DNA of 64,000 nt from Mesocentrotus franciscanus (GCA_037976565.1 CP137673.1:8395202-8459201), one strand, 5' to 3'. Shown: positions 1 through 11,348, counted from the first letter of the stretch. The notes: a model not told the origin generated them from the letters alone. Made by a program: numbers and translations.

Positions 1-196
1 ACAATCAATGTTAAGACCAAGAAATTTTGTTTAGTCAATTTGTTTTAAGTATCTTATAATTGTCATTCATGAAAACATCACCAAGTAAAGTATTCTGGGA
101 TGTTTCAGGAAATGTGGGTATTAATTGGCAGTTAATTGCCGCTGGCTGTCCTGGTTGTCCAGAGCGCGAGCCAAAAAAGGAGTGGAGGCACATACA

Positions 197-1230
197 TTCG
201 ATTTAGGCACCCGACGTGGGCTACGACGCGTGACGTCATATTTATCAACTGCGCATGTGCGAGCTTCTGGGCCCACGTTCCCTTCCAAATCACACGACGG
301 GAGTCGGGGGCAATTTCCGTGAATCCCCGTCGTCGTGAAAGCGGCAACGTGGGTGCAGTTTCCTCGGTATCCCTGTTGTTATCATTCTATCATTTTTTCT
401 TTCTGTCTTAATTTCCTTATGTTTTTCTTTGTTTCTTCCTTCTATCACTTTCTCTTATGTTAGTCTTTGTTTTTATCATTCTATCACATTCTCTTTCCTT
501 ATGTTATTCTTTGTTTCTTCCTTCTATCACCTTCTCTAATGTTATTCTATGTTTTTAACATTCTATCACTTTCTCTTTCTGTCTTTCCATATGTTTTTCT
601 TTGGTTCTTCCTTCTATCACTTTCTCTTATGTTATTCTCTATTTTTATCATTCTATCACTTTCTCTTTCTGTCTTTCCTTATGTTATTCTTTGTTTCTTC
701 CTTCTATCACCTTCTCTTATGTTATTCTTTATTTTTATCATTCTATCACTTTCTCTTTCTGTCTTTCCTTATGTTATTCTTTGTTTCTTCCTTCTATTAC
801 CTTCTCTTATGTTATTCTTTATTTTTAATCATTCTATCACATTCTCTTTCCTTATGTTTTTCTTTGTTTCTTCCTTCTATCACCTTCTCTTAAGTTATTC
901 TTTATTTTTTATCATTCTATCATTTTCTTTTTCTGTCTTTCCTTATGTTATTCTTTGTTTCTTCCTTCTATCACCTTCTCTTATGTTATTCTTTATTTTT
1001 TTCATTCTATCTCTTTCTCTCATCCTTATGTTATTCTTCGTATCAGATTTTCGCGCACTGTGAATTTAGTACCTGACTTAGTCACCTGATCTCAAAAATT
1101 GGTCACGTGACCGACGAAAATCCCGTCGTGAAAAATCGAAAGCACTTCCGCGAAGGGAACGGACGTGAGCTGCGCAACGTCTCCACGCTCCAGTAACTCG
1201 TAGTAGCCCACGTCGGGTGCCTAAATCGAA
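197..1230. mobile_element. Foldback/MITE-like element with 28-bp perfect terminal inverted repeats
   Basis: Positions 197-224 and 1203-1230 are perfect reverse complements over 28 bases (outer end TTCGATTTAGGCACCCGACG). The ends are GC-rich in an AT-rich region. Just inside the left arm is a second small inverted motif (ACGACGGG near 293 and CCCGTCGTCG near 326); the right arm has CCCGTCG near 1121. The interior is a pyrimidine-rich minisatellite and I see no transposase. A clear target duplication was not found, so the exact edges are uncertain. Best read as a non-autonomous DNA element; superfamily unknown. Confidence 0.7.
385..1045. repeat. About 90-bp pyrimidine-rich minisatellite
   Basis: The phrase TTCTTTGTTTCTTCCTTCTATCA recurs, in exact or slightly changed form, with unit starts near 421, 503, 593, 683, 773, 855, 947 and 1030, giving spacings of 82-92 bases. 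Each unit has two halves, one built on CTTTGTTTCTTCC and one on CTTTATTTTTATCATTC. Long open frames here (for example 467-1063) are an artefact of the stop-poor composition. Confidence 0.85.
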
Positions 1231-1636
1231 AGCTCGCTAATGTATCATAGGGGAACCCGGGGCAAAGTGGACCGCAAAAAAGCAAAAACAGGATTACAAA
1301 GCAGGGTAAATTAAGCAAAACTTTGGGTTTTTGATCTTACCCGAGGACTTAGCGCTAACAAATGACACTAACAATGTTTCTCAGACAATCAGTTTTATTA
1401 AATGCCATGCATGAACTTGAAAAAAGTATAAAAATTCCATTTTGCCCCGGACCTTCGGGGCAAAGCGAAACATGGAAACGGGGAAAATAAAACGCTCCCC
1501 AGCATAGAGGTTTTCTTCAATATCGAAACCATTGAATTCCTGGTAAATTGCTGTTCTAAATGGCCTTATGTTGTTATTGTCACTGATTCCCTGTTGTACA
1601 CAGTGATATTTTAAAAATTAAATCACCACTTACATA
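1231..1636. other. No gene recognised
   Basis: AT-rich flank between two transposons. It contains two short GGGGCAAAG-type phrases (near 1260 and 1458) but no reading frame, repeat ends or RNA fold I can support. Confidence 0.5.
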
Positions 1637-1853
1637 GTCAGGGACAGTGGCGTAGACAGGTTCGTACACCTGGGGGGGATGACTGGGCTGCCAACGCTAG
1701 TGAGGGCGCGAAGCGCCCGAGCGAGGCGAAGCGACCGAGCGGGGAGGGTGTGGGAGGGTGTCCCCCTCCCACGGTAGGGAGCTTTTGCAATTTTGAACTT
1801 GAAATCGTGCAATCTGATGCATACTTAATGAGGTAAAATAACACACACAAGCG

Positions 1854-1856
<3 letters not shown>

Positions 1857-1883
<27 letters not shown>
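1857..1883. repeat. (CA)n microsatellite
   Basis: Uninterrupted CA dinucleotides inside the hAT-like element. Confidence 0.9.
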
Positions 1884-1886
<3 letters not shown>

Positions 1887-2435
1887 TACCCCTTGAATGG
1901 ACAGACATACATCGACAAGATCTACACACCGTGGCATACGAATACAGAATGGACTGACACATAGTATTGCATATTGAACCACACTACGTATTTATTTATC
2001 TCTGTGAATTTTGCTGTTACACCTCTTCAGAAAAAAAAACCAATGTCAACTGTGCACACGCAGGTATAGTCTTTGTTGTCTTGATAGGGGTATGTGGTTA
2101 TGAATGAAAACAGCCTCTGTGGCCATTTGTGAATAGAACACATAAACAACAAACAAATAACGATTAAACTTTGAACAATATGTCTGTTCATTATAAAGCA
2201 TAATGAATACGTACATACTATGCTTTTTTACCTCAAAGAAACAGGCATAGTATCCATAGATGGATATTGGCTGGCGGCTCATTAACATACAGATACAAAA
2301 ACATAAACAGTATCACTATGATCCATGGAGTAACAATACTGCTTTGTAAGTTTGTGAAGAAATCGGAACCATAACGGCATTGCATCGTTTCAAATTAGGG
2401 CATTATTTACTTCTATTTGATCTCAGTCTTATAAT

Positions 2436-2439
2436 AGTA

Positions 2440-2484
<45 letters not shown>
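2436..2484. repeat. (AAT)n microsatellite
   Basis: AAT triplets inside the hAT-like element; a second ATT/ATC-rich tract lies at about 3058-3150. Confidence 0.9.
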
Positions 2485-2485
<1 letters not shown>

Positions 2486-3229
2486 AAATAAAAAAATAAT
2501 ACTAATACAAATAATAATGCTAATACTAATAGGTTCCTTTTATCTCGCATTTCAAGACAGGGTAAATTCACACTGCGCTTTACATGAAACAAACTTCTTT
2601 AAATATTTCAAACTTATGTCTTCATGCATCAATCAACATACTTTAAATGAATACAAAACAAAGTGCATCTTAAATAAAACAAAAATAAATAAATAGTTAA
2701 CAATACAGAAAAGATGTAGCTGCTGCAAGCAACAACAAACTAATGTATACCAGTCAGTCCTGATATCAGTATTAGTGTAACAATAGTCATATAGTGGGAG
2801 CATGAAGTTGAACAATTCATGATTATACATAATTATATATGTTTGTTTGAATAATACTTGTTATAAAGATAGTAGTATGGTACTCTCTGTCACGAATTAT
2901 TATGTATACTGTTGTATCACATTCATTTTCTATTCTGTTTTAGATTGCGCTGATGCATTTTGCACACAATGTATAATGCCTATAACACGAGTGGGCCAGA
3001 CCACACATGTATTTCAATAAAAACCGACTTGAGAAAATAACGATAACAATAATGATGAGGATTATTATTATCATCATCATAATTATTATTATTATTAATA
3101 TTATAATTGTTATCATTATTATTATTACTATTATTATCATCATTATGACATTCCCCAAAACCTGGGGGGGATGATTGTACATGCCATCCCCCTCATCCCC
3201 CCCGTTGTCTACGCCCCTGGTCAGGGAGA

Positions 3230-3870
3230 CTGGTGATAGTTGGGAAGTGTTGTTTTTTTTACAGAAAATGGCGTAGAAAGATCTTTTGTGTGTACATTTT
3301 TATCCCAATCTAAAGAGTTATCAATGTTTAGCCCAAGGTATTCACTACACACAGTAACCTGATTCCATTTATGTTATTAATAAAAAGATATCGATTTTTT
3401 TTTCCACGAATTATTTTTTTAGATCCGATTAACATTGTTTCACATTTCTTTGTATTTAATGCCAACCGATTACACGAAAGCCAATCAGAAATATTCCGTA
3501 AGTCTTAATTGATTTAAATGATTTTTAATATCTTGTAGAATATTACTATTATAATAAAGGAAAGTATCATCGGCATATAATGAAACAGCACAATGTTGAA
3601 GTCGGTTTGGTAAGTCATTGATAATGATCATGAATAAAAGTGGTCCCAAGTTCGACCCTTGTGGTACTCCACATTTAATTATATGTGGAGAAGACTGAAC
3701 ACCATTTACGATAGTGAATTGTGCTCGATCGCTCAAGTTAATATGAAACCATTTACATGCATATGTTGATCTAATCCAAAGCAGAGAAGGTGATTGGACG
3801 ACACCCACTGTATCGTTTTTATATATTTTTATCACCAAGACATGATTATAATGCAAATAAGTTCTTAATA
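3230..3870 (-). pseudogene. LINE reverse transcriptase fragment (non-LTR retrotransposon)
   Basis: Read on the minus strand, 3485-3856 contains the RT block GVPQGSNLGPLLFM followed by LYADDT, which are RT motifs B and C (catalytic YADD). Continuing towards lower coordinates, other frames give WLSCNRLALNTKKCETM and then EYLGLNIDNSLDWD. These are the usual downstream RT/thumb signatures of jockey/CR1-type LINEs, here displaced by frameshifts. The 5' part (endonuclease, fingers) is absent and the 3' end stops near the hAT-like element. It is a dead fragment. Family within non-LTR elements not resolved. Confidence 0.85.
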
Positions 3871-5194
3871 TTGAAGAAAATTATGGAAAAATGCAGCATC
3901 GTGCTTTTTTGGGGGGGGGGTGAGTGTGGAAGAAATATTGGAATTATTAAGTCCTTAGCCTAGTTAAAGTCTACATCCTGGCGCATCCTGGATAGGTTTT
4001 AGAACGTTTTACCAACCCCCGCCACCAGGACTGCCCGCCACTCCAATTCGAAAAAGAAGTTGAGATGCAAAACTGCCACGATGTGTTTAGAATGCAAACT
4101 AGTTCTGAATTTATAAATAAATTAAGGCATAAGACATGAAGAACATGTTTATAATGGAAATGGGTGTGCGATGAATTTTTGCGAATTGAATCACCATGTT
4201 TGATGTACGATAAAGAATAAAGAATGCTTACATAAGAATATTTATGTAAATTAGAAAATGACATAGCTATTGAAACAAACAAATCCCTAGAATATGAATT
4301 TCCTGACCACATTAATGAATATTCAGTAAGACAAAATCGCTCACTAGATTTTTAAAGATTTTAAAAGATTTTTCGTTAAATGCTACGATAAAATGTTCAT
4401 CAAACTTTTGAGTTCACGTGGTGCCAACTCCTCATCCCCCTTTCTGTATTTCTCTCTCAATCGACGCCTGTGCTTAACTCTTTACAAGAGGCTTACACTG
4501 ATAACTGTCAATGACAAATTTGTCATTTTGGGCAGGAAACATCCAGAGGCAGAAACAGATTGGCCGTGGGGACTTTGGGGAATTTTTTATTTTTGGGCGG
4601 ATCACTTGTCCAGTCGATTTGTGGTCTGAGGGCCAATTGATATATGCATCTTACTTATTCAGTGGGCTGGTCGCATACTCAATTTAAACCAATTTTCAGT
4701 CCTAGTCTGCCCCCTGGAAACATCAAATAAGTTTTGTGTCAAAGACATGATATAGAAAAAATGTAAGATGTACGCCCGTCTAGATAGTGTAGTCCGGTTG
4801 TTATCTGGTTATTCGATCTTCCGACAAAGCTGTAATAGTTTTAGTTGCTTTAGGACATAGTTTTTCTAAAATTAAATTTTACCTGATTGAAATGGCATCC
4901 AAATATTTACTAGATTCATTTTGATAGTAAAGTTTTGGTAGTGTGATCGGAAGATGTTCAAATTTAGAAAGAAAGACAAGTTAAGGAATTTTCATAATGT
5001 CAATACTTTCTGCTTAGTCAAATCTAATGTGAATAATTAAATAAATATAATAACACAATCTAGGGGTAAAACACAGGTCTGTGAACCCCTCCTTTTCAGA
5101 ACCACAAGAAGGCCGAAGTGACTCCCGTGCGGGTAATATTCAGATATTAAAATGGGAAATTCATTCCCCACGCCCATCCCTTTTAAATACGAGT
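3871..5194. other. No gene recognised
   Basis: AT-rich DNA with a 10-base G run at 3911-3920. Open frames 3971-4312 (minus) and 4393-4629 (plus) show no family features and I do not call them genes. Confidence 0.5.
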
Positions 5195-6123
5195 CAGAGG
5201 CGGCGCTCCCGAGGGGCAGGGGGGCACAGTGCTCTCACTTTTCCAAAGAGGGCAGAATATGCGCCTTTTAACTATTGAAAATGCCCCTTTTCGCTGGGCA
5301 CTTGTAATTATCAAAATGAAAATGTGCAATTGTTAAACGAAAAGGGGCATTTTTGGAGGTGAAATGGGGCTTTTATGACAAGGGGGAAGTGGCTCTCATC
5401 AAAAAGAAAAAGAGCACTTATTAGAAAGTAAAAACGGGCACGTGTCAAAATTATAGGGGCACTTATTAGAAGTGAAAAGGGGCAATCATCAGAGATGAAA
5501 AGAGTAACTTATCAGGAGGGGAAGGGGCACTTGTCAAAGTTAAACAGGCATCTCTCAGATTTGAATACGGGCAATTATCGGAGGTGAAGGGGGCACTTAT
5601 CTGAAGTGAAAAGGAGTAACTTCTTGTACCCGAAATGGAAATAAAAAGGGAAACTTATGAGAATGAAAAGGGACACTTAGGTGAAGGGGAAGGAGCTCTT
5701 TTTTAAATGGCGGCTGTTATCATAAGGAAAAGGGGCACATGTGAAAATAACAGGTGTGCGCTTATCCGAGTTAAAAAGGGGTAGGTATTAAAATGGGAAG
5801 GGGCACTTCTTCCAAAGAAAAAGGGGCACCTCTCAGATTTGAATAGGACAATTATCAGAAATGAAAGGGGTCACTTCTCGTACCTGAAAAGGGACACTTA
5901 CTAGAGATTAAAAAGGGCACTTATAAGAATGGAAAATGGACACTTATTGTAAAGGAAAATGGGAACTTGTTGAAGGAAAAGGGTACGTGACAAAACTAAA
6001 GGGGCACTTATCAGCGGTGAAAAGGAGAAGGGGCATTTTTACGAATAGGGGCACTTCTTACAAAGCTAAAGGGGCACTTTTGATGTATGTGAAAACGTGG
6101 GGGAGGGGGGGGGGGCACTGTGC
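5195..6123. repeat. Degenerate GGGGCACTT minisatellite with a hAT-like left end
   Basis: From about 5210 to 6120 the DNA is built from diverged units of roughly 25-35 bases around AAAAGGGGCACTTATCAG and GTGAAAAGGGGC. The left edge (5195-5210, CAGAGGCGGCGCTCCC) looks like a hAT terminus, but I find no mirrored right end, so the element is truncated or the resemblance is coincidental. A palindromic AGCACAGTGCT-like motif occurs near both ends (about 5225 and 6115). A small related piece recurs at 35750-35790. Confidence 0.75.
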
Positions 6124-7366
6124 TGGTATAGATTAATCTTGCACCGGAAACAATTCAATAATTTGAAGCATTTGGTACATCTATCCCATGATAAATATTG
6201 TGTGGCATGTTCACTCACCATTCTAACAACAGTGTGCTATCTACCTCCCAATCATTCTCTCCTATCTTTGGTTTCACATATTTAACAATCCCCTTCTCTC
6301 TTTCTCTTGTTCCTAATCCCAATCTTTCTTTCGTCATCCCTACCTCTTCTCCCATCTCTTTTTCTTCTTCCTTCCCTTTCTCTTCTTCAAACTCTTTCTC
6401 TTGTTCCTAATCCCAGTCTTTCTCTTCTTCCCTCCTTCCTCTTTTCCCATCTCTCCTTCCTGCTTTCTCTTCTTCTGACCCCCACCCCCGTCTGTCTGAA
6501 AAGCTCAGACTGGTAATGTAAACTGATCATTTCTTTAGACTTGAAGGGCTGTAGGCTGCAGCCCACAAGACTGACAAACTGGTCTTGTGTCCCTTTTGAC
6601 AATTTTTCTGAAAATCCTGCCCCACCCTTCCAAAACACTGGGTGGGTGACATTCTTTAAAAGAAATCTTGTTTCTCTGAAAACATCATATCAGTAAAAAT
6701 ATCTGCTTGGGGATTTCAACAAGCCTTATTGATTATGTTCCTATTCAGTTTCAGGATATTATTCAAGATATCACCCCCACCTAAAATAAAACACTTAAAA
6801 AATGTTGTGGTCATGTACACATCTGCCTTTAAAAAATATACATATCATATATCTAGCCATTTCTTTGAAATTCATTTTGGCACTGTTTCCCATCGTTCAC
6901 ATACCTCACCAATTAATAAAAGCAATCATATGTATTTAAAAACAAAACAAAACAAAAAACACACATATAAACATACAGGAACTTCTGTAATTTATAAAAT
7001 TAGAATTTATTAAAATTGCCAACCTACAAATTGGGAGGCTTTAAAAACAAATAATCTTTCAGTTCCAGTATTACCAATCATATCTTTAGAATACATCAAT
7101 ATTCATACATGGAAAACAATACATGATTGCACAGACTTTCGAAAAATCAATCAACAGTTTTGCCCATCACCACTTAATATGTGGGACCATTACAATGAAA
7201 TATTATGTAGTATGCATTAATCAGAACATGATTTCTTTGGGATATACAATAGGTACAAATATACAATCTAATATATTCATTGTTTGATCATATTACTATG
7301 CCACATATTCAGTACCAATTGAACACGTAATGAAAAGCACTTTTACACACACATGTATATATATGT
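6124..7366. other. No gene recognised; pyrimidine-rich tract
   Basis: 6250-6480 is a CT-rich low-complexity tract (TCTCTTCTTCC-like phrases). The rest is AT-rich without coding or repeat ends that I can support. Confidence 0.5.
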
Positions 7367-7370
7367 TTAA

Positions 7371-8147
7371 AGTCCAAGTCTACTCCAAAAATAACTTACT
7401 TTCGATAGAAGCAGAAAAATCAGCAAACCAATAAAAAAAGTTTGAGCAAAATCAGATAATTGATAAGAAAGTTATGAATTTTTGAAAAAGTATGTAAAAC
7501 TATGGAACAATGGAAATCACTACACAAATTGCCAATTTGGTTATCAGTTTTTGACGTCATGTCCTCACTATTTATCAATTGCTTTATATAGTTTAATCCC
7601 ATTAATTTCCCTTTTTTCCCCCTAAAACTAGATTTCCTTTTGCCCCTAAAACTTGATTTCCCATGCCTTTGCCCAGGTTATATGATTTGTATCATATTGC
7701 GTGCATGACATTTCACAAAAATTTTCATGAACTTTGAAGAATTGATACTATTTTCTGAATATTGTATATTCATAATTATTGATTTTTATATAAATAGTTT
7801 ATCAAAATTCAAATTTTTCATGATTTAACTGGAAAAAATTACTCTATATTAGTGCATTCACACAAAAACATATTATTGGATGCTGGTGTAAAGAAATAAG
7901 ATTCTTAAAGAGAAAATAGGAAATTTATATTATCAATATGAAGAAAATAATTAGTGGATAGTGAGGACATGACGTCACAGACTCATTGAGTTGCCAATTT
8001 GTGTAGTGATTTTCAAAGTTGTTCATGTCATTAAAAATTCATAACTTTCTTATTAGTTATCCGATTTTGCTCAAACTTTTTTGATTGGTTTGTCTGATTT
8101 TTCTGCTTCTATTGAAAGTAAGTTATTTTTTGGAGTGGACTTGCCCT
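7371..8147. mobile_element. Long-TIR MITE flanked by TTAA
   Basis: About 200 bases at the left (7371-7575) are mirrored at the right (about 7960-8147). Both arms share CAAGTC, ACTCC, ATAACTTACTTTC, AGTTTGAGCAAAATC, AAGAAAGTTATGAATTTT and CATGACGTC in order. TTAA lies immediately outside each end (7367-7370 and 8148-8151), as in piggyBac-type insertions. No coding capacity. The shared arm phrase recurs in reduced copies near 36373 and 62370-62872. Confidence 0.8.
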
Positions 8148-8331
8148 TTAAACTTAAATAAAACCACATAGCACCTATAGTATTGCATCTTTAAGAAAAG
8201 GAATATGAAATAATAACTTTATAATGTTTTTGTAATGCATGTGTACCGATCAAACATTGAAAAGAAGGTATACATACACATTATATATTTAAGGAAGAAA
8301 ACTACCCCCCACCCCTAAAAAATAATAACAA

Positions 8332-8674
8332 GTGAAACGCTCTCGGCGGTCTCGCCTGCATTACGCAATTCGTTATGATGAAAAAATTGAGGTAGGGACG
8401 TTATTTATAGGCAGGGTGGCCCATTAGCAGGCCCCCCAAAGTGAAATCCTCTGAATCTAATCAGCATTTTGAAGTGAATATTGACTAAGAATATGCAGAC
8501 CTGAAATGACATTTGACCTTGACTTTGTCACCTAAAAGACTAATCACATGATTGGTGATACTTGATAACCCTTATGTTTAAGTTTCATGGAATAGGAATG
8601 TATACTTTCAAAATTACTCCGCTTCCACCGGAAAAGCGGCGCCTATGTCTCGCTTTTTGCTACGCAGGCGAGAC
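8332..8674 (+). mobile_element. Repeat A, copy 1: short non-autonomous element with 8-bp target duplication
   Basis: Flanked by perfect AATAACAA on both sides (8324-8331 and 8675-8682). The left part reads GTCTCGCCTGC and the right end GCAGGCGAGAC, giving an 11-base inverted pair. The interior has a degenerate TGACATTTGACCTTGAC motif. This is the short form of the family; longer copies are at 12247-13093 and 53781-54594. Confidence 0.8.
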
Positions 8675-8682
8675 AATAACAA

Positions 8683-9940
8683 AATTAAGGAATAAAAACA
8701 CTATATTTAATCACCCAATTATTTGTTAAAGGATTTATGCACAGTCATAGATTTTGAAAATGTTATTTGATTTAATCAATTTAAATGATTCCATACTCAA
8801 TAATTTCTTTTAATTGAGTTCATATGAAAGAGCAAAATCACTAAGTAAGTTCAACTCACACCAGGTATACAATGGAAAAGAAAAAAAAGTTATGCAAAAT
8901 TAGTAAAAGCAAAACACATGTAATATCATTGTTGGCAGTAAGAAAGATCTTTAATATCAGAACAAAAATGATCAGACTACAAACAAAACGCAGGTTTCTG
9001 ATAAAGATTGATAACAATCAGTCCATAATATTTGTGCACTTCATGAACAACCGCATAAGTTTTTTAGGTGGAGACAAATAATTGATTCAACTGTATAATA
9101 ATAAATAATAAATAATAATTCTTTAATGTATAATTACAAACAGAAGGAAAAAACATGAAAAGATCATTCTTATTTACCCATTAAAAAGGAGGCAACATAT
9201 TTCTCATACATTTGAAGTAGAAAGTTGTATTATTTAAAAAGCAATATATCTTAATACATGTAATAGGACTCCACCTTTAAAAAAATGTGACACAGCGAAC
9301 ATAAATGTAACAAGTTTACCGCCATCAAGAATTACAGACAATACAAATCATTAGACATTATTGGTTTGATTATTCAATCCCAATGCTGAAATATACCGGT
9401 GAGGAATTAAAAAACCCACACAAAGTGACAAAACATACATACATGATGACCAAACTATAATTAAAAAAGAAAGCTGTAAAACCATAAACTTATGAGCTCA
9501 TTTAATCTTTGCAAATTTCATCACAAGTTGATCTGAAATTCGCAAAAGCTTCTTGCTATGAAAATGTCAGACGCTTAGTTTTTGCAATAGTTTCACGGCT
9601 CTAAAGTTTTGGGTTTTATGGTAGAAAGATTCATATCAATCATACAACAAAGATATCTCACCTCCTTTCTATACATACCACATCAGGGCACATACACACA
9701 TACAAGCGAAACACACTCATCCACACAAACAAAATACACCTTCCCCCACACACATGTTCACAACCTCCAGAAACATCCTACCCACAAAATGTGATACTTT
9801 CCCCTATTCCCCTATAGGCAAATTGAAATTGGTTTAAAATGGACAAGCAAACTTTATTTTTAAAAAGACATATGAAGTATCTAAAAACACAAAATTCCAA
9901 ATATTTTATCATTTCAATCTAATAAAATTTGGATCATCTT
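8683..9940. other. No gene recognised
   Basis: AT-rich DNA. Open frames here are short and lysine/asparagine rich with no recognisable motif. A CACACA-rich tract lies at about 9690-9760. Confidence 0.5.
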
Positions 9941-10030
9941 CCCTGATAGCAGACTGTCATGAAGACGTCATCAACTGGTCAACCATGACCCGTCTATGAC
10001 AGATTGTTATGTCTTATGTTAATAACTCTT
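9941..10030 (+). mobile_element. Solo left end of the GACGTC foldback family
   Basis: Starts CCCTGATAGCAGACTG, the same 16 bases that open the large element at 34370, followed by AAGACGTCAT and AACTGGTC, also shared. No matching right end (CTGCTATCAGGG) is present nearby, so this is a truncated or diverged copy. Confidence 0.65.
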
Positions 10031-10223
10031 TTTTTTTTTATCAGAGTATGTTTTGGCCAACCATGTCAAGCGGTGTGTAAAATACTAAGTCACACCAGTA
10101 CAAACCATGCAGTGGATACCGTGTTACCAGGGGAATCTCACAAGGAGATACAACTAATTGGAAAGGCTCCTTAATTGTCAGTCCCGGGAAATTTGAAGCT
10201 GTAAATATAAAGACCAACCAACG

Positions 10224-10439
10224 TCAAGGCATATTCCTGCTACACGAGGTGAAGTTCAAGGAGTACATTGCAAGGAGTTCATTGCTCTGATGAAAAAAAA
10301 ATATTCCAGGCATTTGCTATGCTTAAAGCACCTCACTAATATCAGGTGGCAAGCTCAGCAGTTTCAACAAATCCCCAAGAACCCTCCTACTAATTGGGTG
10401 GTGTACTGCCTGGATTTTGCCAATAACTATTACTGCCAC
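10224..10439 (+). repeat. Direct repeat, copy 1
   Basis: Near-identical to 11142-11348 with a few small indels (for example an extra TGCTTA-like insertion in this copy). It covers the tail of the ORF1-like frame plus part of a second coding family. Confidence 0.9.
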
Positions 10440-10528
10440 ATTCCTTTTTCGACCAATGACACCGTAGAAGGCAGATACATTTTTTCGGAGCTCTGCGAAT
10501 CCCCATTGTGCCACGTATTATTGTAGAC

Positions 10529-11207
10529 ATGGGTCTGAAACGTAGGAAACGGCTAAATTTAATCGGGGATGCGGAGGCAGCTAGCCCGGCTTCTTCGAGG
10601 GACGAGGCCCGTGACAATCCTAACAAGGATTTTGAGTCGTATGTTAGAAAGACTTTAGAAACTTTGCTCGGCGGACAGAAGCAATTAGAAGCCCGACTTG
10701 CTGCCTCTATTGAATTTAACTCACAGATAGTGGCATTAGAAGCAGCTAAAGATGGACTGGAACAGAGAGTACACAAGATGAAAACAGAAATGGATTTACT
10801 TCAGGCCGAGTCGCAAAACAACGTGCTAGTATTAACAAGCAGGAGCCGTTCTCAAGAAGAAACAACTTGAGAGTAGTGGGAATGGAGAAGTCTCTAAATG
10901 AAAACTGTGTAAAAAGGTGGAGATGCTACCAAGAGAGAAATTTGGATGGGATGGAGATGTAAACATCGAGCGGGCCCACAGGGATGGTAAACCAGTAAAT
11001 GGCAAACCACAACATGTCCTTGCTAAGATGCTTTCATACCGAGACAAATTGAAAATCATGAAGGAATGTAGGCGAGCACTAGAAGGCCTTCCAGTATTTG
11101 TCACAGATGATCTGACAGTCCTTGATTTGAAAGAGAAGAAATCAAGGCATATTCCTGCTACACGAGGTGAAGTTCAAGAGTACATTGCAAGGAGTTCATG
11201 GCTCTGA
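10529..11207 (+). pseudogene. L1/Tx1-type LINE ORF1 remnant
   Basis: The first frame (10529-10868) is charged and helical, with a heptad-like stretch (LEQRVHKMKTEMDLLQ) suggesting a coiled coil. After a frameshift near 10850 the sequence runs RRNNLRVVGM, and 10917-11207 gives IERAHRDGK, AKMLSYRDK and VFVTDDLTVLDL. The coiled coil followed by RNNLRI/IERAHR/DDLS order is that of L1-type ORF1 RNA-binding proteins. The frame is broken, and no ORF2 follows. The C-terminal end RHIPATRGEVQ is part of the direct repeat. Confidence 0.7.
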
Positions 11208-11348
11208 TGAAAAAAATTATTCCAGGCATTTGCTAAGCACCTCACTAATACCTGGTGGCAAGCTCAGCAGATTCAACGAATTCCCAAGAACCCTCCTACT
11301 AATTGGGTGGTGTACTGTCTGGATTTTGCAGATAACTATTACTACCAC
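11142..11348 (+). repeat. Direct repeat, copy 2
   Basis: Partner of 10224-10439, about 910 bases downstream. Here the repeat follows continuously from the ORF1-like frame. Confidence 0.9.

Larger units (their letters stand above)
1645..3219. mobile_element. Non-autonomous hAT-like DNA transposon with 8-bp target duplication
   Basis: The left end starts CAGTGGCGTAGACA and the right end, read in reverse, starts CAGGGGCGTAGACA, so the termini match at 13 of 14 bases. The same octamer GTCAGGGA flanks both sides (1637-1644 and 3220-3227). An 8-bp duplication with CAG-starting termini is the hAT signature. The next inner bases also mirror each other (GGGGGGGATGA in both arms). The interior carries a GC-rich block of the GAAGCGCCCGAGCGAGG kind (1708-1740), a CA microsatellite (about 1857-1883), an AAT run (about 2436-2484) and an ATT/ATC tract (about 3058-3150). 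No transposase frame is visible. Confidence 0.85.

Noticed and set aside
467..1063. 198-codon open frame rich in Phe, Ser and Leu
   Set aside because: It is the translation of the pyrimidine minisatellite; the other frames are open as well.
3971..4312. 113-codon minus-strand frame near the LINE fragment
   Set aside because: No RT or LINE C-terminal motif, biased composition, no neighbours supporting it.
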